Assembly: GCA_032622095.1 (NCBI GenBank)
Contig: CP136064.1
Span: 218,256,205 to 218,320,204, forward strand
Origin: Siphonodentalium dalli
Lineage: Eukaryota > Mollusca > Scaphopoda > Gadilida > Siphonodentaliidae
Direction: 5' to 3'
Length of the DNA stretch: 64,000 nucleotides
The notes below the pieces were generated by a model. The model worked only from the letters and a program-made list of their open reading frames with translations. It was not told where the DNA came from and made no database searches. Positions 21,626 to 33,120 of the stretch are shown piece after piece (positions within the stretch are counted from its first letter, which is position 1; every line of letters starts with the position of its first letter). A program made the position numbers and the translations under genes.

Positions 21626-22139
21626 AGACAGACAGAGGTCTTCAAAATATATATGAGACTAGCCGATGAGCCCGACGTTGTCCGGGCTATTCAAAATCCA
21701 AATTTCAAGTCGATAGCTCCACCCGTTTCCGAGATCTGGTCTGAGCATGCGCGAAGCTGGCGTCGCACGGGCTCGGCGACCCGATAAAATTCGTATCCGG
21801 GGCAAGATACATTCACATAGCAAATTTCAAGTCGATAGCTCCACCCGTTTCCGAGATCTGGTCTGCGCATGCGCGAAGCTGGCGTCGCACGGGCTCGGCG
21901 ACCCGATAAAATTCGTATCCGGGGCAAGATACATTCACATAGCAAATTTCAAGTCGATAGCTCCACCCGTTTCCTAGATCTCGTCTGCGCATGCGCTGCA
22001 CGGGCGTCGCACGGGGTCGCCAATATGACAACGACCGTGTCCGTGGGATTTTACCCCTAGATAGGAAGTTTGGTCTCGATCGGTGGAGAATCGTAGATTT
22101 GTATAAATGACTGACAGACAAACAGATAGATTGTATCAA
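21626..22139 (+). repeat. Repeat family R2 with 122-bp units, block 4
   Basis: The ACTAGCCGATGAGCCCGACG head is followed by units with CATTCACAT at 21810 and 21932. TGCGCATGCGC is at 21864 and 21986, and a one-base variant is at about 21732. The end has AGTTTGGTCTCGATCGGTGG and an AAAATATATGAGAGAGAT tail. Confidence 0.85.
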
Positions 22140-22335
22140 AATATATGAGAGAGATATGTAAATTAGATAGATTGTATCAAAATATATAGGGGAGATATGT
22201 AAATTATCTACACACCATTCCTAGTGTTTGTCAAAGTTTAGTGGGGTATATCAATACTCATTCACGATCATATCATTGAGGTCCGGAGGATGTGGGTTAT
22301 CTCTCGAATACAGATTGTATCAAAATATATAGGAG
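22140..22335 (+). repeat. Second copy of the 20131-20330 repeat
   Basis: It has the same GTTTGTCAAAGTTTAGTGGG and CATTGAGGTCCGGAGG words with few changes, bounded by ATTGTATCAAAATATATAGG on both sides. Confidence 0.75.
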
Positions 22336-22454
22336 AGATGAGGTGAACTTCTGCACCGATGCAGCATCCACAAAGGCAATATGCAAAGAGGGTTTTTTTC
22401 CGATATTATATATACGTTAATGAAGTATCCGATATGATATTTTCATCATAAAAC

Positions 22455-23636
22455 TTAGTCAGAACATAGGATGAAAATAAACCTCACACATCGTTTAAAA
22501 AGACGATATTCGTCACTCATGAGTTCAATTTGCATTGGGATACACCCGCCTAGGCAGTACGCAAGGAATGTATCGCTATTCATGTTGTCAAGAAAGGTAA
22601 AAGTTTCAATTCCAAATATGTCAATCAGTGAATACCAATATGTGTTGCGTACCATCTGTGCGAACTCATACGTGCACTCGAGATATCTATGAAACAAGAG
22701 ATTTGAATATGTTTGGTTGCAGCGACTGCATTGAGCGTCATTGTCATACGTGGGTTTGGTTAAAATATTGGCCATCATGATACAGATTGGAAAATACTCA
22801 GGTTCTTCGAGAGAGAGCTGCCAAAGTTTCCACTGTGACTGATTGTCGGGTTTTACCTTGAAGAGAAATGATAGAGAATCGTCTCTCTGATCACTCTGAC
22901 TCACTTCGCGTGAGTAGTGAGCAGAGAGACAATCTCTGACAATTTTCTTCCAAGTGGACTGGATGGGGAAGAAACCCGTTTCCGTAAAAGATGGAAGATA
23001 ATGGTATAAGTTGAATTTATGGAGAGTATCAGAGATATCTTTTAGAAATCCTGTCATCGGGCGACCGTATATTCGATTACCATGATAATTGAATAGGAAT
23101 ACATCGAGAGCTGCTCTGTGATTCCGTGGTAAGTTAACCAGTGTTCCAAGAAACAAAAAATTTCTCCGCTGAATTTCGTACTCAATAGGGAGAAGTCCGA
23201 GTAGTGATAGGGATACTATTGTAATACTGCGTATCGGAATGCGCTGTAAATTCTTAACACACATGCGGCAAGCGCGTTCTAACGTCGTATACCGCGTATG
23301 TGACAAACCCCACCACGATTCACAACCATAAAGAGCTTTGGGAATAACGATATGCTTAAGAATCTTTTGGTTGGTTAAAGGAGAGAACTCGGTTGTAACT
23401 GGCGAGCGACAAGCTGAGAAGAAGACTTTGCGTAGCATATCAGTAGCCTTCTCAACTTTTGGGTTCTGTTGACCAGTCGAGCTCTGAATAATACCTAGAT
23501 GAGAGACTTCTTCCACGTTGGCGAGATGTCTGGGTCCGAGCTCCCATGGTCTATCCTCAGTGTGACGCCGGTTTTGGGAGGTGCCAAATACAACAATTTT
23601 GCTTTTCTCGTGTGAGAACTGGAAGCGCCACTTGCT
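22455..23636 (-). pseudogene. LINE D: 5'-truncated non-LTR retrotransposon
   Basis: A single open minus-strand frame runs from about 23636 to the stop at 22455, about 390 residues. It opens with SKWRFQFSHEKSKIVVFG, the block just after the YADD motif, then VEEVSHLGIIQSS and HIVIPKALYGCESWW. It ends in C-x2-C...H-x4-C (CSRCNQTYSNLLFHRYLEC). The palm domain is absent, so the copy is dead on arrival although its frame is intact. It is of the same clade as LINE C, whose matching blocks read NWRFMFSNTKSFVVVFN and IVLPKCLHGCEIL. Unlike C it shows no frameshift, so it is younger or less decayed. Confidence 0.85.
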
Positions 23637-25673
23637 AGCCCCTCATCCGGTCTGGTAATCACAGATTTAATTTGTGACGACTCGTGCGAAACGGATTGGC
23701 AGGCTGAGGTAAAACATTCAAAGCTGTCCGCTTCTGGTATAGAAAACGTGCAAATAGTAATATTATTGTGTCACATCGGAAAACAAAATGAGATAACACT
23801 TTACTGAGCATGCGCACATGTGAGACACACAAAGCGGAATCGTCAACGAACTCTCTAGTGGAGCACGATGCTCAAACGATGCAGACGCTGATGTAATAAT
23901 CGAACTCACCTTATCGGACTCGAGGCAATCAAAAATACTGGAATAGGCTATTAGCTAACACCAAGGGAGAACAAATGTTATATTTTTCTTGAATGTTGAA
24001 TGTTCATAAACACAACTGAGAAACTGTGTGAGGCCGGCGGGTCACACGGTGGTACTTCCGGCAAATTATTGAATATCCATACCCCATCATTCATTCTATG
24101 TTGACACTTTTCCACGGATCATGTATGGGGACGCCTGAAGTCCCATCGATTTCTGGATCTACATATAATTTAAGTACTTGCCTCAAAAAGAACAAACATG
24201 TTATTCTTTTGATCGATGGTGTAAAATGAATATTTATGAATGATGTACAGCGACAATGTGCAGGAATTCCCACAGCCATCTTGTCGGGGTGATATAATCA
24301 GTAAATCGAACACAGCACATATCCCCTATCATAGAAATACATGTACATACATGACCGAAATTTCTAATTATTTTAGGTTTAGAAACACAAGCACGAAGAT
24401 CCTAAAAATTACGGGTCTAACTTTAAATCTGTAATTTCATTACAGTTTATTTGTTCGAGGATAACATAATGAAACGTACCGTCGTTAGGTAGGGCATTTA
24501 GTACATAACGACCGGTAGTCGAACCCTTTGCGCCCATAGTTCATGGACATGAATCGCGTTCTGTAAAATGTATAGTTTCTTGAAACCGAGTCAGACATTG
24601 CCATTATTGTATTACAACATTCAGTATACGTTTCTCAATTGGCACATCAAGTCCATCACAATGTATATAGTATACTAAATGAAATTCGATCAGGCAGCAA
24701 GCCAAATGCTTATTACTAAACATTTCCTTGTCCTGTCATTTAGAACAAGATTTTGTCTCAAATGAAGAAGTGTATTCTCCGCATTCCGATCCGTGGCCGA
24801 TCGCTGTAGGTTCGTTTGCCCCCTACCCACTTCCATGACTTGAAGTGTGATACATATGTGTAGTTATGCACGCCAGAAGCAGAAGAGCACCAGTGTGAGC
24901 TTAAGCAGAGCTTTGTGTTTTAGGTACGTTTGTTCGATTCAGGTCAAGATCTACCTACATTAAATCTCTTCGTTACTTCTACAAACATTTGTAACGGAGT
25001 GAAGATGTCCTAAATTTGACTACGTGCTAAATTGATAGAGCGGTGTAGTAATATACTCACGTCTAAGCGTACAGGTAAATCCGCAAAAACGATTCGCTCT
25101 TTCGCATTCGAATTTTGGACAATGGACTAAAAGTGTTCGACAAATTAATTCAAGCTCTCCACGACCGCAAACCGGACTGTTATTCGAGTGACTGAAAAAC
25201 ATATCACACAGTAGACCCAAATGAATTGTAGAATATCAGTATGATCGATGAAACCAACCTATGACATAAGTTCAACTTGAGCCTACCTAGGACAATGAAA
25301 AAAAACATCTGGCAGTGGCACTCACCAATTATAAGTCGAGGAACTTAACCCAGCCTTTCAGGTAGTCAGTTTGAAGGCTTTCAACCATATTTGCTGTGTC
25401 TTCCACATCATACTGGACATCATAAATGCAATAACTATCCCCATCTTTGCCATATATTACACCAAGAACATGACCCTTATACCAGACAGTTTCCTCAGTT
25501 CCCTCCCCCCAAAGCCACTTATGTTTTATTCTCCGCCCCTCGAATATGGTTGTCTTTTTTCGTTGGCTGCTTCTCCGGCCTGAGGAAAATGGAACACATA
25601 ATCAGCATAAATCTTGAAAAATGGAAAATGACCAGAATAATAATGTTGTCATCATGTATTGCCATCGTTAATA
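23637..25673. other. No gene confirmed
   Basis: Two overlapping plus frames at 25371-25583 and 25391-25825 are in different phases. The longer runs into MITE F3, so neither is credible. No other signal is seen in this 2-kb stretch. Confidence 0.4.
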
Positions 25674-25677
25674 TTAA

Positions 25678-26070
25678 CCCTTTACCCAACAGAAGGGCCC
25701 TGTGCCAATGCATTCTCTTATATATGCGAGTCGACCATAGGTCGCCTCGCATATATAAGAGAATTCATTGGCTTAACACATTAAAAATTATAAAAATTGT
25801 TAAAGAATGTAAGAAAAATTGGTAAAAAGTGTTAAAAAAAGATATTTTTTAGGCCAATGCATTCTCTTATATATGCGAGGCGACCTATGGTCGACTCGCA
25901 TATATAAGAGAATGCATTGGCACAGGGCATAACTGTAACTATCACAATGTGGTCAAGGAGCCGGTTCCAATGATATCCATATTTGTATGGTTCTATTGAG
26001 ACAGACCGAAGATATTTTAGGCTGTTGAAGCTTTATTTGGCCGGTTTTGGCCGGTTTGTTGGGTAAAGGG
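25678..26070. mobile_element. MITE family F3, copy 1 (twin hairpins)
   Basis: The ends CCCTTTACCCAACA and TGTTGGGTAAAGGG are flanked by TTAA (25674-25677 and 26071-26074). Inside are two near-perfect palindromes (25704-25772 and 25853-25921), each with arms reading GCCAATGCATTCTCTTATAT and ATGCGAG around a centre of GTCGACCTATGG type. The palindromes are arranged symmetrically. CCC-starting ends on TTAA are typical of piggyBac relatives. There is no coding capacity. Confidence 0.9.
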
Positions 26071-26074
26071 TTAA

Positions 26075-27075
26075 TGATGCTTCTCAGATATGGAAGACTA
26101 AACCAAAGAATATTTCAAGCCGAACTTCCTGTTTTTCTATATCTTGCACTATTATAATTTTCCACTCAGTCAAATTGAAAGATGTTCTCTGTGGTATTAA
26201 GAATATATTATGGCAATACCACCCTGTAATTATCAAATAATAACAAAATCTTTCTTATGATGCTATACCAGCTCTTTATCAGATTGTGACCGATAAATAG
26301 CACATATATTAAAAGTTAGTTTGGTAATCACCATTGAAATTTTTTGAGCCACTTATCGGTACTTACATGTAGATTTGGTAGTAATGTGCTGCAAAAAGTT
26401 TGCAACCATTAATGAAAATAAATGGCTACTGGGCCAGATGTGCCCCGAAAAATCATCTGGGGTGGATGCACATACAGATACCAGTTATTTCTACAGTCCC
26501 CCAAATAATTCGAGAGGAAAATGTATTAACTATTAATGAAACAAATCCGTGACAGATTATATGATACTGTCAGGTGCCTATAGTAATAATAGTGTCAGAA
26601 CGATTATTAATTTGGAGAAAATCCCCCAACAATCACTATTATTTGGCATTGAGACATTGAGTGAAATTGCCATCACTATTATTAATTTCAGGCTAAATCA
26701 CCACCCATCACTATTATTAGGCCACCACGATTATATGAGAGTACATGAGAGCACATGAGAGTACTCACAGTGAAAGAACTAACTATTAACATAATCAAAT
26801 GCTGCAGACATCACTACATGGGCATGTTATTGGTAACTCATTGTGAATAATAAATACCCGAAGAGGTGGAAGGGAGATCAAAATCTGACAAGGTGATTTT
26901 TCTTGTCGCTGCTGTTTTTTCCCCTTATATTGTATGGTTTTCTTTAACTGAGCATGTCCAGCTGTTCGCTTTGCTGCAGCAGTTTTGGGCTCTTCAAACT
27001 GCAATAATAAAATTAGGGTTAATAATGATTGTAATTACAACAATATGATAATTTCTGCACACAATGTTGGCTGTA
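26075..27075. other. No gene; ACTATTATTA-rich repeats
   Basis: Between 26570 and 26720 the word CACTATTATTA recurs four times and GAGAGTACATGAGAGCACAT is a small tandem. Nothing else is recognised. Confidence 0.4.
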
Positions 27076-27079
27076 TTAA

Positions 27080-27260
27080 CCCTTTCTATAATAAATGGAT
27101 TCACCCATTGAGTTATAAAACTATAAACTGCAAGGAGTCCTATTCATTAAGGGTAATATTTAGAAAATATGTTCAACAAACATGGTCCTTTGTTGAACTT
27201 ATAATCTGAACAACCCGTAAGGGATAACTACTCATTAATGAGTGTTTAGTATAGAAAGTG
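27080..27260. mobile_element. MITE family F6, copy 1
   Basis: A 181-bp element between TTAA at 27076-27079 and 27261-27264. The left end CCCTTTCTATAATAAATGGA and the right end, read inward as CACTTTCTATACTAAACACT, form imperfect inverted repeats. Its right TTAA touches the TTAA of F2 copy 1, so two elements share adjoining targets. Confidence 0.7.
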
Positions 27261-27268
27261 TTAATTAA

Positions 27269-27768
27269 AGGCACGGGTGGCGTTCGTTGCAGAAATATTT
27301 ATATTTGTTGAAATCGCCATCAACAGAAGGAACACCAAAATATATACAGTTCCGCTCATATGCCAAACATAATCAGCGCATAAATAGTATATTGTCGTCA
27401 AGACGTACGATTGTGTACGTAAACAAAAGATTGCTTCTGTTTACATAACACAGCGCAATTCTATTGGTTAATCACACAAAAATGATATAAACGCTCTTTA
27501 TTATTTCCATATCAGGAAAACAGTAACAAAAAACGCTCTTTATGTTTACCATATCCGGATCTAAACAAAAGCAAGGAAGCGTAACGTTTTTTGCTTTTGT
27601 TTACATAACAAAGGGGAAAAAATTGACAATAACATACTGTTTATGCCATATTTATGATTGGTATAAGAACAAGGTCTGTCTATATCTTACTATTCCTTCT
27701 GTTTATGGTGGTTTTTGACGGAGGTGAATATTTTAACAGCATACCCACCGCTAACGCCGCCCGTATCT
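27269..27768. mobile_element. MITE family F2, copy 1
   Basis: A 500-bp element flanked by TTAA (27265-27268 and 27769-27772). It begins AGGCACGGGTGGCGTTCG and its other end reads inward AGATACGGGCGGCGTTAGCG. It contains the AACGCTCTTTATTATTTCC and AAAACGCTCTTTATG pair. The same element occurs at 39545 and 46219 in opposite orientation. Confidence 0.9.
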
Positions 27769-27772
27769 TTAA

Positions 27773-28246
27773 AGTCAGACAATCTCATCTCTAAAACTGT
27801 AATAGAAAAAAGTAATGTTTTTGTACCTAATGACAGCGAAGTGCTATATGCATGTTACCGTCTGACACATCTGGGACTCTGTGCGATATAATTAAGAGCA
27901 TGGATGGACAGTTGGATAGTATATGGCCATTCAAATGAAATGGCCATTGAGAGAAGGTCCAAACACATCCAATCAAGTTTACCCATTATTCACAATGAGA
28001 GTTGGGGTACACAGGTACAGTAATAACAAAATACACAACTATTGTTAATCTATAGTGCTACTGTTTGAATGATCAGATGTCTGTTTTATCGAGCATTAGA
28101 ATAACATGTATTCTGCTTGTGAAAATGAATTTATAACAATATGATAGTCTAATAATGACACTTTGAAGTAATTTTGAAAAATGGTGCCGGATTGAACTCA
28201 ACATGGACTATTATTTCTGCTACAATTTATACCATGCAGATGACAT
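27773..28246. other. No feature seen
   Basis: AT-rich gap between MITE F2 and the transposase remnant. No clear terminal inverted repeat for the transposase was found here. Confidence 0.4.
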
Positions 28247-30832
28247 TTAATTATTTGAAAATCCACAAGTGAAAAAATATATACCAGTAAAAAAATTAAT
28301 ATGTACCCAAATACCAGGCTCTCTAATACCGGGACTCTTCCCATGTTGAGGTGAGGCTAATTCTGGAAGAATCGCTTTAAAGTAGAATGCCTTAAATTTA
28401 GGTAGCATTTTGTCATTCCAGAAGTCTGTATCAATATAAATACGTTCGATATGAATCTGATGAGGCGATGTCCTTCTGACCACAAAATCACACCAAGGCT
28501 TCTTTAAAACATTTTCTGTCCCTGCACTTGGAAGAAAAATGCGTGGTCACGCCTCAAAGATAGTTGTCCCGCTATAATCTCCAGTGGAAAGTCATGTACG
28601 GACGAAGCAACAGCTTGCTCGAAAGTGAACATATTCCATGGTTTGCCTCTTTTATCTAAAAGAACATTTTTGACTTCTAGAAGCCCTTCATCTACATTGT
28701 CGAGAACAACATTCCCATCTGGAGAAGCTCCAATAAATTTATTGTCAGGATCAACTACAAGACCTATCTTTTTCACATTCAGATGATCACCTTTTTTCGT
28801 TTTTCCATGATATATTCAGTGATTGTTTTTTCTTTCTCAAGAATTCCAGTTTGTGTGCTCTCATTCCCTTTGATTTTGGTGATTAGAGGTCCAACTTTTT
28901 GTTTTCTTCGAGCTACTAATTCCTTAAAATTTGAGGCAGTCAATCTCAGTCTTTTCTCCTGCTTCCACATCTCAGAACTTGATTGCTGCCGTGTTTCCAT
29001 AATGAGTCCTCGCCTTCTTTGTTGAACTTGAGCTGGTCCTCTGTGCCTTCCTCTTTCTTCCCCTGGCAATAACTTCTGGCTGTTGTTAACTCTTTCTTAT
29101 TATTTGATTTCTCTTCTGCCTCCATAAAAATAGTTTGGTAAATGAGTTTCCTGGTGATGACTTTTGTTTTTTCCTCCCATGTAGTTGGTTACCAAGAGAG
29201 TCCCAAATTCTTCCTCGGTGCCGCGCCATAACCTCTAGCATGCCAGCTCGATCTATGGCATCGATTATACATTTTCTCACCATCAAATTTACACCTGATG
29301 CTGATCCACGATTCAGCTAGGTTACTAGTAAAGTTGGAAATCAGCCTATCTGATTTGTCGGCAACTTTACATAACAGCGACTGCAGCTCTTGTCGCAATA
29401 ATCTGTTCTCGTCAGTGGAAGATAGAAAACTCGGTCCTCTCGACTCTTCAAGATATCCTTCCGCCGTGCCTTCAATCCAGTAGGAGGCTGTCTCACACAT
29501 AACAGTATCCATTATATTTTTTGAAGATGATGGCTCTTTACTCGTCAGTGGTTCCGACTCCTTTGGATCATGGAGAGTACCGGCTTTTGCAGAAGCAATT
29601 TTCACCTTACAAAAGTCTATACTACAGTTATCGTGTTTGTCAAAAATATTTTGTAATGCCCTGAGCACGATCATTCTCTTTTGAGCGAATTTTGATCGCA
29701 CACCTGACCGCTGTCACAATTCGTACACGAGTTGCCTCAGTTAGTTTATTCCTTCCAGAATATTGTTTTTATTTTCCACCAGTTTCTCTAAATTACCATG
29801 GAGACATTTACACACATGATTCGCGCACTCCATTTTTATTACCAAGTGACCCACAAACAGGAACTTCGTTATCAATACGTGTATATACACTGCTATCACC
29901 ATCAGCTATTACTTGAGTGTATCGTAATTTGTGTTTCTCCTCGGCCTGTTTGAAGCCATCAATAATAATGTCTGCCTCCACAGACTGACTGCTTTTATTC
30001 CAATTCTTGAAGCAGGTATGCTCACGGGGAGTAGTTTGCTGAGTGTCGGTTTTTGCTTGTATAGATATAACACACTTTGTTTCTAACAACAACATGAAGG
30101 AGTTTCTGTCGCAGCTCCAATATTTATTGCCACACCCCCCTAGTGCATTGTATGAGTGTTTACCGGAGCGCTTGCTCCAATCACCATCGGCTATCACACA
30201 TACGTCCTGATTACCACCACATTTACCACTTTGTTCATTAGCTATCCTCCATTCATCTTCACCATTCTTTGTCATTTCGCTATTTGTCACATCGCACCAC
30301 CATCGACCAATTTCTTCTTCCATGGAAGTGAATGACGTTTGACTCAAACTGCCAACATCCATTGTGGCCAGCATCTCGTTGAGACGAGCTACACCTCATC
30401 CCGTAGCCGTAGTCCCCCAAACTGCACGGATATATCTGTCAAATCGTTTTGATCCATTACTGATTTACACCTCTGCAGATTTTCCGCACAATGCAACATG
30501 CATCGTTGTCATTAACATGATCTTTTAGAATATCCATATTCATGAGTTTATATCCTGCTAAGGGGGTCTTTTGACATTTCTTAATAGCCATTTTGAGTGG
30601 AATCTCATTGGAAACAGAACATTTATACCGACGAGTGGGCTGACAGCGTCTACATTTCTCATTCTTAATATTAAACGAGCAGTTTTTTTTGGACTTTCCT
30701 TTTTTTATACTCCGTGGTATAAATCCTCTGCTGGAATAGTCTGTGACAGTTGCTTACCGGATTGGCTACACCGTTATTTATAACTGTTTCTTCCCATTGG
30801 AACACCAAATCTTTGCGGTTTCCGCTTCATGA
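28247..30832 (-). pseudogene. Mutator-like transposase with YqaJ nuclease domain, broken
   Basis: Minus-strand segments in order match one long protein of invertebrate Mutator-like elements. The likely start is MKRKPQRFGVPMGRN (ATG near 30830), followed by a stop. A Cys-containing region (KNEKCRRCQPTRRY) lies near 30650. The transposase core (30374-29808) has VIADGDWSKRSGKHSYNAL, a Cys pair lost to decay, PREHTCFKNW, SVEADIIIDGF and VIADGDSSVY. ECANHVCKCLHGNL follows with a further frame break. The YqaJ part (29069-28250) has RLRLTASNFKELVARRK, IGASPDGN, GLLEVKN, FFFQVQGQ and then CDFVV, with one-base shifts near 28790 and 28505. The Asp of SPDG and the Glu-x-Lys metal-binding residues remain. 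Non-functional as it stands. Confidence 0.85.
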
Positions 30833-30839
30833 TGATGAG

Positions 30840-32000
30840 AAAATGCACTAGGGTGGAATAACGACACAAAACTTGTTACCAGGTAGACACGCACATTCCT
30901 CCTTGTAGAATTATCATCATGGGTCACGAAATTCACTATTTACACTTATTTTTACAACATTTCTTGAATTACACAATTAACAAAAAGCTATATGAATTGA
31001 ACAGAATGTAGAATTGAGCGTTGAGCAGGATGAAAGCAGATTGTCGATGACCAGGATTTTCAAAACACATGGAATGATGGATTGATGGACGCACATATTT
31101 TATAGGCATCATCCACTAAATTAACAATTCGTAATTGCATTTTTTTTATCGCTACTTACCTAAAGTACTTTGGATTGCTTGAAAAATTATGCAGTATGTT
31201 GCTTTTGTATTTTTTCACTAATTTTACAAAGTCTTATCAATAATAATAATAATTGTTACCCATGTGTCGACCCATGCCAATACTTTGTCCATATACACAT
31301 TTCAGTACTGACCTTACCGACATTTTTGATCAAATAGCGGGCGATTTAGTCAGTGATCGCATACCCGATTTCCGTATAAACTTTACAAACTCACTGTTGT
31401 GTTACGATTTCTTCACTTGAATTCACGGGGCCGATTTTTAGATTTAATCGATTTTCAAGAAAAATATAAGATCTGTTTACGACGTGCAGGAAGAACGACC
31501 TAACAACAGAGCGTGTGTAACACATTGTCGGCAAAATATAGTTCCCAGTTACTGTTAGTGTCCGATAAATACTCAGCATTTCTTGAACCTGTTATATCAA
31601 TATTTTACTTTGCAGTAGCAATATAGCTCCAAAGTTAAAAGTACATACTTTAATTGGGCACATTCGCAGACTTGAAACATATACCTCGTGTGCGGATGAA
31701 TTTGGTTGGTAGAATTTCGCGAGGGACTAGGAACTATTTTTCGTATTTTTGTACGAACAAATAATTGAGATCTACCAATGGTTCACACACGCAAGAGCTA
31801 TATAATTGATGTATATAGACCTAAATTATTGTTTCTAGTTTTATTTGAGTTCTGATCACGGTTAACGACTATTTTTCGACCAATATTCGTATACTGGTAT
31901 AGGGTCAAGGTCGCTTTCAAAATGGCAGGAAAAGTTTGTTAAAAATCTGCAATATTTACACCTGATTTATTCCCTTCTCGCAAGCGCAAAGTGTCAAAAC
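30840..32000. other. No gene recognised
   Basis: Possibly the 5' flank of the Mutator-like element. An AATAATAATAATAATT run lies near 31240. Confidence 0.4.
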
Positions 32001-32055
32001 CATACCAGTGATATAGTCTATATTGGTATTTTAGTATTTTCCCCAGGGTCTGTGA
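32001..32055 (-). repeat. Short dispersed repeat, partner of 3070-3118
   Basis: ATAGTCTATATTGGTATTTT and CCCCAGGGTCTGTG are the reverse complement of the copy near 3070. Confidence 0.5.
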
Positions 32056-32332
32056 CCAGTAATGGCGTTGGTGAGATTTTAGGTTTTTATAGTAACTAGA
32101 GGCAACGAAGCCAATATGTATCTTTATCTTGTAAATATTAATATGTATATATGTTAATGCATGTTTCAACATAACTGGTGGCTTTGCTAATAACCAAACA
32201 ATAAAATGATCCATAGATTGTATGCAACATGTTCACACAACACATCACATTCCCGCAAATGGGATGTTACATAACACAATGATTGATATCGAATCCGCCC
32301 CATTCATGTGTTGTATTTCTTATATTTTACTT

Positions 32333-32690
32333 ATTCATGAAATAGATACAGGTTTAAAGGCAAACATGAGGCACCCAATACGGTGATTTGGCCCTGAGTT
32401 AAACTTAAAGACAAACCGATTCTCAAGAAGCGGGTGTATTAGAACATTCTTACTAGGTCACCCTGGCCTTAGTCGATCGTCTTGGAACAAATCATGTATT
32501 GGGTCCTCCAGGCTTCCAGAGTGCTGGATGACGCACGTGGAAATAATCGAATCCCGATAAGAAGCTCACAAAATTACCCAGGTTCACGAATTTGCCGGGA
32601 ACGCCGATCCGCACCTATCGCTGCACGGCTATTAATGGCGACATAGTGCGATGTCCGCCTTACTGACTGCGCCACCCGGTTATCTTGCGA
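32333..32690 (-). repeat. Probable tRNA-derived SINE
   Basis: On the minus strand GGGTGGCGCAGTCAGTAAGG matches the A box of a tRNA head (TGGCNNAGTNGG). GGATCGGCGTTCCCGG about 50 bp further on is a plausible decayed B box. The body runs on to about 32333 and includes TTATCGGGATTCGATTA. No clear tail or target duplication was seen. Confidence 0.45.
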
Positions 32691-32699
32691 ACGTTTTAG

Positions 32700-33120
32700 G
32701 CAGACGGGCTCCAGGTGGATCAGGTATATGGCGCATCGCCACCATAAGTCGCGTTGTGATACCCATATAATAATATATGTTCAGTAGGATGTTCGTATCC
32801 CGGTCCTGCATTATAGAGGAACCCCTGTCTTGGACTCCGGTAGTGGAAACTGCAGTAATGATGCCCAGAGCAGTCTACCTTGTGGCAGTTTACAAATGTC
32901 TGCTTGCGGATATTTTAGGCAGGTTGATCAGGCATATAGCTCATGGCCGCCATAAGACGACCAGCGACTGCGGAGCTTGTTCGATTCCCGACAAGAGCGA
33001 ATTTCTAATCAACGCACAGAGAAGGTAATCTGATTCGCGTGTCTGCTCAGTTTACATGTGTCCCTCGGTGGCCCGTGGTGAGAAAGACTGGCTTATGTGA
33101 GCATTCAGCCTGTTCTCCTA
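32700..33120 (+). repeat. Second tRNA-like SINE segment
   Basis: TAGCTCATGGCC (32937-32948) and GTTCGATTCCC (32979-32989) resemble A and B boxes in the right order on the plus strand. An upstream relative (GCGCATCGCCACCATAAG near 32732) suggests a two-part or duplicated element. It does not fold as a full tRNA. Confidence 0.4.

Noticed and set aside
17332-22139. Many open frames of 60-165 residues on both strands with repeated peptides
   Set aside because: They are translations of the 122-bp tandem unit in different phases. Peptides repeat with the DNA period and have no domain.
25391-25825. 144-residue plus-strand frame
   Set aside because: It runs into MITE F3, overlaps another frame in a different phase, and has no known domain.
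32930-32995. Possible functional tRNA gene
   Set aside because: A- and B-box-like words are present, but no acceptor-stem pairing or normal anticodon arm could be drawn. A SINE remnant is more likely.
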